Below are positions 59,801 through 64,000 of a stretch of DNA of 64,000 nt, in pieces. This DNA is from Odobenus rosmarus divergens (lineage: Eukaryota; Chordata; Mammalia; Carnivora; Odobenidae), in contig NW_004450381.1 of NCBI RefSeq assembly GCF_000321225.1, forward strand, positions 1,367,947 through 1,431,946, written 5' to 3'. Position numbers and translations under genes: made by a program. The notes under the pieces are model-generated. The model was not told the origin of the DNA and did no database searches. It was given only the letters and a program-made list of their open reading frames with translations. The first letter of the stretch is position 1, and each line of letters starts with the position of its first letter.

Positions 59801-62800
59801 TCAGCTCTGGGGGAGGCCTCCCTGGAGGGATGGGTCTTGCTGCCACTTCTGGCCCAAGGTTTAAGTGGGGGGCCCCCCAGCTCTGCAGGGGAGGCTGAGC
59901 CTACGCCCGGGGCTGTGGCTGGCCAGGGCCCGCTTCAGACCCCTCCCCGAGGGGAGTGGGTCAGAGTTCAGAACCATAGCTTCTTGGGACTGCTAAATTC
60001 CTGGCTGCGAAGTCCTGGCGGAAGGGTGGCCCTTTTCACTGGGAACGTGGGAGCTGGCGGGGCCCTCTGCTGGTCCTGCTGCGCTGTGCGCTGACGCTGA
60101 GTTGTTTGACCTTAAGAAAGCCGGCAAAGTGACCACTGTATGTGGTAGTATATTTTTTAGTGGTTTTATTGATCTTTACTATCAATCAAGTTGTAAAAAA
60201 ATTTCAGACAGCAGTTCCCAAGCCTTTTCTTGATTTTTGTGTCCCTGAAAAAAAGGCTATCTGGCCATTAAACGAGTTTCTGAATGAACATACACGTGGT
60301 TGTTCTAACTTTTTTGCTTGATCATATGTGACACTCCTCTGCTGTCTGTATAATTCTCATGATTCTCTTGCTCACGTCCTGTCAGTGGGTGCTCAGAAGG
60401 TCCTGGGTGGGGGGCAGAGTCAGTGTCGCTGCCACTTGCTTGGTCATGTCCCAAGTACACGCACCGAGGCCCCAGAGGCTCTCAGAGCCAGCTGGTGGGG
60501 GGTTGAGGGGAGGGACTGCTGGAGCCCCTGGTGTTCTGTAGCCGTGGAGAGTAATCTTCACATCTGGCTTATGGGTTCTGGGAATTTGAAGTGATTTGAG
60601 TTTGAAATTAACTTTGCTCAGGACTCTTGTTAAAGAAAAGATGGGAGGTTTCTTGAACATCAGAGATAAAGATGAAGCATACTGGTAGAGCTAGAAAATT
60701 AGGGGCACTGATGTGCCTATGTGGTGCATTTTCTTACCCCTGCCCCTTGTAAGATTTCAGTTTGCACTCTTTGTGAAGGTGATGTTTCTGGGGGAGATAA
60801 ATCCAAGAAAGGAGTAAAGCGGAAGAAGATTGCAGAAGAGAGTGGAGAGACAGCAAAGCGGCGGTCTGCCCGTGTCCGAAACACCAAGTGCAAGAAAGAA
60901 GAGAAGGTAGACTTCCAGGAGCTTCTGATGAAGTTCTTGCCATCCAGGTACCATGCACACTTTTTCTCGTTTGTGAAAACAGGCAAACCTACAAACCTCC
61001 AGCCTATACCACTGATAAAGTTTCTCTTTCCATTGCCTCCGCCTCCTTTGGGCACCTCCTTTGTTTTCCCATAACATCTGTGCCAATGGCTAAGGCACAG
61101 ATCTCACTTCTCTTTCCTCTGAACTTCCTGAAGGCAGGAACCATGACTTATACATCTTTCAGAGAACCAGATACTCCCTGGGCCCTCAGGAGATGGATGG
61201 ATCACCAAGCTGGAGGCCACTCATGTCCTCATGCACACATAGACATCCGCTTGCTGGGAGGCCTAGGGCTGCTGCTTCTTGGGTGCAGACTCTGGGAAAC
61301 CCCAGAGAAGGGAGCACCCATTCCACTTTCAGGAAGAGTGTACATGCTTGGTTTCTCCAGGCTCAGTAGGGTTCCCTCAAATTCTGAGGAGGGGGAGGAC
61401 AGGCTTAGAAATCCTCCCTTGCTTTCACCAGTTCTTAGTGTTCTCAGAGAAGAGTCCAGGAGGAGAAGAGTCCAGGCTGCCCCTAGCTGGGAGGGGCCTG
61501 GGTGCCCGTGCTCCTTAAGTCAGTTTTCACCAGTGCTCCTGCTTTTTGTCCTTGCCTCCCCAGCTCCTCCGAGGCTCCAGGGCCCATTGCTTATGATGGC
61601 AGTGCATGGGCTTCTTCATGCCTCCTCCCCTGCCCTTAGCTGAGTGAAGAGAGCAGTTCTGTTTCTGCTGCTCCATCATCTTACTGCCATCTGACATTTG
61701 GTGGACATGTTTCTTGTCTGCTGGGACTTCCTCTTCTATCCCTGTGCCTTTTTATCCCTTCACAGTTTCTGGAGTGGAGTTTGGAAGGTAACCATGTGTG
61801 TTCAGTACGCATCTTTTTTTTAAGATTTTATGTATTTATTTGATGGTGGGGGGGTGGGGAGGGAGAACAAGCCAAGGGAGTGGCAGAGGAAGAGGGAGAA
61901 GCAGGCTCTCCTCTGAGCAGGGACCTCACCCCCCCCCCCCCCCCCCCCCCGCCATGGGCCTCGATCCCAGGATCCCGGGATCATGACCTGAGCCAAAGGC
62001 AGACATTAACTGACTGAGCCACCCAGGCACCCCTAAATTTTTTTTAAAAGTAATCTCTGCATCCAACGTGGGGCTTGAATTTACAGCCCCGAGATCAAGA
62101 GTTTCATGCTGTATCCACTGAGTCAGCCAGGCACCCCTCTTGCCCTCTTTATGTGGAATGTTTTCTACCTTCTTTATCTTTATTTTAATTGTTGGTTTCC
62201 ATGTCTGCTTCTTCGAATGGCCAGGCAGGAGCAATGTGAGAACTTGCCTAGAGTAGTCACCCTGGAGGTGCGTGTGCATAAATAAATGAAGCCATCAAAG
62301 AGCGCCTGTTTTATGTGTTTCTGCTGCTTGGTTGAGGGGAAGCTACAGGATGGCCAAAATGTGGTCCTTGGGAGGTGCTGAAAGAATATTCCTCCCCAGG
62401 CCCAGGGCTTTGTGGGGAGCCACGGAGCCATGGAGGGCCCAAGCTCAGAAGGGCCGTCTGTGCCCCCATACTCCACTCACTCCACTTCTTGCTTGCTGGG
62501 CTCCCCTCAGATCTTAGAACATACCTGGTGCTCTTCTGGCCTGTGCCTCTCCACCTGTCCCTGTTCTGGTTCTTTGCACGGCCAGCCCCTTTTCCTCCTC
62601 CACTGTCAGCATGGACGTTATCACCTCTGAGAGGCCTTCCTCATTCAGCTCTCCAAAGAACATCCCCTGTGACCCTCCGTTTTAAGCAGTCTGTGGTGGT
62701 TGGTCCTTATTTGGGCTCTTTGTTTCTGTGTTCCTGTTTATTGTCTGTCTCCCATTTAGAAGGTAAGCTTACCGCGGGCTGGGTTTGCCACGCTCACAGC

Positions 62801-63978
62801 TGAATTCTAGTGCCTGACACATGCTCAGTAATCAACAAGTCCTGTTGGTGGAATGAATGAATGAGTGAGGGTATAGATTAGATGCCAGCTCAAAAAGGCA
62901 TGGAAAGAGGCAGAGCCTCCCAGAGGCCTGGATTTTGGACCCCTCCATCCGCTCACTGATTGACATCTTCTTCTGTCTTGCTCTTTCATTTTTCTAATTG
63001 GAAGCATTCAAGTGCTCATGTCAGAAGGTGTTGGTATGGCTTTTGTGATTTTGGTGTGTTCCACGCAGGCTAAGAAAGCTGGACCCAGAGGAGGAAGATG
63101 ACCCCTTTAATACTTACGAAGTCCAGTCAGAAGCCAAACTGCAAAGCTTCCCGAGCATTGGGCCTCACCGACTGTCATACGACTCGGCTACATTCATGGA
63201 ATCTGGTAGGAATTGAGCAACTTGATCATTCGCTGTTGGGAATTCTTCCTCCCATTATCCTATAGCCTGCTTAGGTTTTGTTCCGGGAAAATAGTTCTGG
63301 GGTGATCTTTAAAGCATGTCAGGGGTTTGCCTGGATTTGTTTCGGGCCTGAGCTCCGTGGTCAGCTGGGAGGTCTGCTGAAATGTCTGCGCTCATACATG
63401 ACTGTGCTCCGTGAAGGATGTGTGCTTCAGGCCGAAGCCAGGGGCCTGGCTTTGCAAGTCAGATGCACACGACCCAGCTATCGAATGCGCATCATGAGGC
63501 CGCGCAGGCAGGTTGGCCCTTCAGTACCTACCTCAGACCTGGAGGTTCAGAGCGGTTTGCTCACAGCCGATGAGGGCATGGAGCTAGGGTTGGGGCCTAG
63601 CAGCCTGGCCTCAGCACCACCACGTGGGAAGACACAGGTGCTCTCCTGCTTCTGCCCCTGCCCTGCCCCACCCCTGCCTCTCTCTTCTCTCAGTAAAAAT
63701 GGGAGACCCTGGCGTGGAAGGTCTTTCATTCAAGTTAGTTGTTTTTCCCTCTCCGGGCAGAGAAGCAGGATGTACATGCATTCCTGTTGGAGAACCTGAC
63801 CAACGGGGGTATCCTGGAGCTGATGATGCGCTACCTGAAGAGCATGGGCCATAAGTTCCTCCTGAGGTGGCCACCGGGCCTGGCGGAGGTTGTGCTCAGC
63901 ATCTATCACAGCTGGAGGAGGCACAGCACCAGCCTGCCCAACCCGCTGCTGAGGGACTGCAGCAACAAGCACATCAAG
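44864..63978 (+). CDS. CABIN1: Calcineurin-binding protein 1 (cain), N-terminal part, runs past the right edge
   Basis: Coding exons are 44864-44866 (ATG only), 45613-45705, 46830-46943, 50003-50137, 51233-51413, 55037-55166, 56595-56744, 59495-59781, 60779-60947, 63069-63205 and 63761-63978. Together they encode residues 1-539 in one unbroken frame; the human protein is about 2,220 aa. CABIN1 is a nuclear protein that inhibits calcineurin, represses MEF2 and belongs to the HIRA/UBN1/CABIN1/ASF1A H3.3-deposition complex. Seen here are an N-terminal TPR region (about residues 36-160; [40 protein letters not shown]) and a strongly basic, NLS-like stretch (about 372-407: [20 protein letters not shown]). 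The calcineurin- and MEF2-binding C-terminus lies outside the window. Sequence identity to human looks very high in the TPR part and lower in exon 9. Exon 1 is about 14 kb upstream. Confidence 0.96.
44908..45115 (-). repeat. Can-SINE, antisense (CABIN1 intron 2)
   Basis: 22-T head to gagccactcgggtgcccc. Duplication ctggtgtcagtgttcttt / ctggtgtctgtgttcttt. Confidence 0.9.
45613..45705 (+). CDS. CABIN1: CABIN1 exon 3 (residues 2-32)
   Basis: Acceptor tgtttttag|ATTCGA, donor GCCCAG|gtatgt. It encodes [20 protein letters not shown] to KTQTKEAQ. Confidence 0.95.
45706..46829 (+). other. CABIN1: CABIN1 intron 3
   Basis: 1.1 kb of unique sequence, no carnivore SINE, no extra exon. Confidence 0.5.
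46830..46943 (+). CDS. CABIN1: CABIN1 exon 4 (residues 33-70)
   Basis: Acceptor gttcacag|GAAGCA, donor CGAGAG|gtgagg. It encodes the first [23 protein letters not shown] onward. Confidence 0.95.
46970..49004 (+). other. CABIN1: CABIN1 intron 4, left part
   Basis: MIR at about 46975-47080 (accttggacatgttacttcc) and an old LINE-like piece at 48165-48250 (aaaacatggtcattgcaaac). Otherwise unrecognised. Confidence 0.5.
49005..49190 (-). repeat. Can-SINE, antisense
   Basis: gttatttatttatttgacag to gagccactcaggcgccccc. Confidence 0.88.
49228..49421 (-). repeat. Can-SINE, antisense
   Basis: tttttaagatcttatttattt to gagccacccaggcgcccc. Flanking tttggctcacacttttt-like duplication (ggctcacacttttt before, tggctcacacttttg after). 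Confidence 0.9.
50003..50137 (+). CDS. CABIN1: CABIN1 exon 5 (residues 71-115)
   Basis: Acceptor gttcgcag|GCAGTT, donor TTGGAG|gtgtgg (a weaker donor). It encodes [20 protein letters not shown] and the start of the second TPR. Confidence 0.95.
50138..50749 (+). other. CABIN1: CABIN1 intron 5, left part
   Basis: MIR-like words (50600-50700: tggggggactgaggctcagg). No exon. Confidence 0.45.
50750..50949 (-). repeat. Can-SINE, antisense
   Basis: tttttaaagattttatttattt to gagccacccaggcgcccc. Confidence 0.9.
51233..51413 (+). CDS. CABIN1: CABIN1 exon 6 (residues 116-176 in part)
   Basis: Acceptor cttccag|GCAGTC, donor TACACAA|gtgagt, phase 1. It encodes [20 protein letters not shown] and the third TPR to LYTLSDYT. 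Confidence 0.95.
51414..52210 (+). other. CABIN1: CABIN1 intron 6, left part
   Basis: Unique sequence; nothing recognised. Confidence 0.4.
52211..52396 (-). repeat. Can-SINE, antisense
   Basis: Long T head to gagccacccaggcgtccc. Duplication tttccttcccttttt / tttccttccccttttt. Confidence 0.9.
52397..53271 (+). other. CABIN1: CABIN1 intron 6, CpG-bearing LINE-like stretch
   Basis: Parts (52840-53000) vaguely resemble reverse L1 text. A 12-bp tandem copy catcacttgggc occurs near 52769-52792. A 254-codon open frame spans this area but has no recognisable protein features. Confidence 0.3.
53272..53430 (-). repeat. (GT)n run joined to truncated antisense SINE
   Basis: GT repeats at 53272-53308, then actccacgcccagtgtggag to gagccacccaggcgtcc (53310-53430). 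Confidence 0.8.
53431..55036 (+). other. CABIN1: CABIN1 intron 6, right part
   Basis: Unique-looking, with a 16-A run at 54454-54469. A LINE-like reverse stretch at 54480-54640 is possible. No exon. Confidence 0.4.
55037..55166 (+). CDS. CABIN1: CABIN1 exon 7 (residues 176-219 in part)
   Basis: Acceptor ttaccag|CATGTC, donor TTAAATG|gtgggt, phase 2. It encodes [20 protein letters not shown] to KDSLRMFLK. Confidence 0.95.
55560..55870 (+). mobile_element. L2 LINE 3' fragment (CABIN1 intron 7)
   Basis: ggacaaagctcatgctcag, cctttacagtctgacccc, gcagctttccaaactctgg resemble L2 3' text. Confidence 0.5.
55871..56594 (+). other. CABIN1: CABIN1 intron 7, right part
   Basis: AT-rich before exon 8; nothing recognised. 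Confidence 0.4.
56595..56744 (+). CDS. CABIN1: CABIN1 exon 8 (residues 219-269 in part)
   Basis: Acceptor cactttag|TGACAT, donor TTCTTCAC|gtaggt, phase 2. It encodes [20 protein letters not shown] to LVQPIPFF. Confidence 0.95.
56745..58985 (+). other. CABIN1: CABIN1 intron 8, left part
   Basis: Over 2.2 kb with no carnivore SINE. A MER-like piece at 58070-58260 (gggctcggcacacttctcc, gccacggtttgccaccccttg) resembles an old DNA-transposon remnant. Confidence 0.4.
58986..59146 (+). repeat. Degenerate ACA-rich minisatellite
   Basis: About 160 bp of loosely periodic acaac/cacat/ataac units (cataccacaccatatcatac and onward). Almost no T-G content on this strand; no clear single unit. Confidence 0.7.
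59495..59781 (+). CDS. CABIN1: CABIN1 exon 9 (residues 269-365 in part)
   Basis: Acceptor tttgcag|CTGGAA, donor CCTGCGG|gtgagg, phase 1. It encodes [20 protein letters not shown], then a Pro/Val/Ala-rich, probably disordered linker that diverges more from human than neighbouring exons. Confidence 0.95.
59782..60778 (+). other. CABIN1: CABIN1 intron 9
   Basis: Unique sequence, no repeat or exon recognised. Confidence 0.4.
60779..60947 (+). CDS. CABIN1: CABIN1 exon 10 (residues 365-421 in part)
   Basis: Acceptor ttgtgaag|GTGATG, donor CATCCAG|gtacca. It encodes [20 protein letters not shown] and [18 protein letters not shown], a basic NLS-like region. The polypyrimidine tract is poor, so this exon could be alternatively spliced. 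Confidence 0.93.
60948..61814 (+). other. CABIN1: CABIN1 intron 10, left part
   Basis: L2/MIR-like words near 61125-61160 (ctgaaggcaggaaccatgac). Long open frames here are chance readings. Confidence 0.4.
61815..62033 (-). repeat. Can-SINE, antisense, with a 22-C run
   Basis: ttttttaagattttatgtat to gagccacccaggcacccc. It contains an uninterrupted C22 at 61929-61950. Confidence 0.9.
62035..62138 (-). repeat. Short tRNA-type SINE, antisense, abutting
   Basis: ttaaaagtaatctctgcatcc, cgtggggcttgaatttacagc, gagtcagccaggcacccc. Confidence 0.8.
62500..62850 (+). mobile_element. Probable L2 LINE fragment
   Basis: tctgagaggccttcctcattc, tctgtctcccatttagaagg and gtgcctgacacatgctcag resemble L2 3' text. 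Confidence 0.5.
63069..63205 (+). CDS. CABIN1: CABIN1 exon 11 (residues 421-467 in part)
   Basis: Acceptor ccacgcag|GCTAAG, donor GAATCTG|gtagga. It encodes [20 protein letters not shown] to [10 protein letters not shown]. Confidence 0.95.
63206..63760 (+). other. CABIN1: CABIN1 intron 11
   Basis: Unique, with a MIR-like stretch near 63520-63590. Nothing else recognised. Confidence 0.4.
63761..63978 (+). CDS. CABIN1: CABIN1 exon 12 (residues 467-539)
   Basis: Acceptor ccgggcag|AGAAGC, donor ATCAAG|gtcagg, phase 0. It encodes [20 protein letters not shown] to [11 protein letters not shown]. The gene continues beyond the window. Confidence 0.95.
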
Positions 63979-64000
63979 GTCAGGCGGGCGGGGGGCCTCT

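Noticed and set aside
60888..61643. Open frame of 251 codons overlapping CABIN1 exon 10 and intron 10
   Set aside because: It is in a different frame from CABIN1 in the shared part and runs through L2/MIR-like text afterwards.

Overview
This is vertebrate nuclear DNA from a carnivoran, most likely a caniform/arctoid (bear, seal, mustelid or dog relative). Three things show this: genes split by GT-AG introns, CpG-rich promoters, and about 39 copies or fragments of the tRNA-Lys-derived carnivore SINE (Can-SINE; typical body 'cctgggtggctcagt', then 'gatcccagggtcctggga', a CT-rich stretch and an AAATAAAT/AAATCTT tail). The species cannot be fixed from this window. The region matches human 22q11.23 in gene content.

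Layout, all four genes on the + strand. (1) 3535-13129: GSTT1, theta-class glutathione S-transferase, five coding exons of 112/88/151/177/195 nt encoding 240 aa. (2) 15300-22260: a tandem paralogue with the same exon lengths and 240 aa. Its sequence fits rodent GSTT3 best. (3) 25867-28090: DDT (D-dopachrome tautomerase, MIF family), three exons, 118 aa. (4) from about 30.5 kb to beyond the right edge: the 5' part of CABIN1 (calcineurin-binding protein/HIRA-complex subunit), one untranslated exon plus 11 exons encoding residues 1-539. All reading frames stay open across every junction and all junctions are GT-AG, so none of the four shows signs of being a pseudogene.

The rest is intronic or intergenic. 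It holds Can-SINEs, a stack of 5'-truncated antisense L1 pieces (mainly 32.7-44.1 kb in CABIN1 intron 1), old L2/MIR fragments, several LTRs of endogenous retroviruses with no internal genes, one unidentified retrocopy in GSTT1 intron 3, and simple repeats.

Functionally, GSTT1 and GSTT3 are cytosolic detoxification enzymes that arose by tandem duplication. DDT is a small tautomerase/cytokine usually found beside the GSTT genes in mammals. CABIN1 is an unrelated nuclear regulator. The most notable observations are: a chimeric templated insertion in CABIN1 intron 1 built from an inverted and a direct copy of two sites 3-3.5 kb away; a 5'-to-3' rise in divergence between the two GSTT copies; unusual residues at functional position 234 in both GSTTs; apparent absence of GSTT2 beside DDT, with an LTR in its expected place; two 'tail-only' retroinsertions inside one LTR; and a strong antisense bias of SINEs within CABIN1. 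No CRISPR array, operon or other prokaryote-type system is present.
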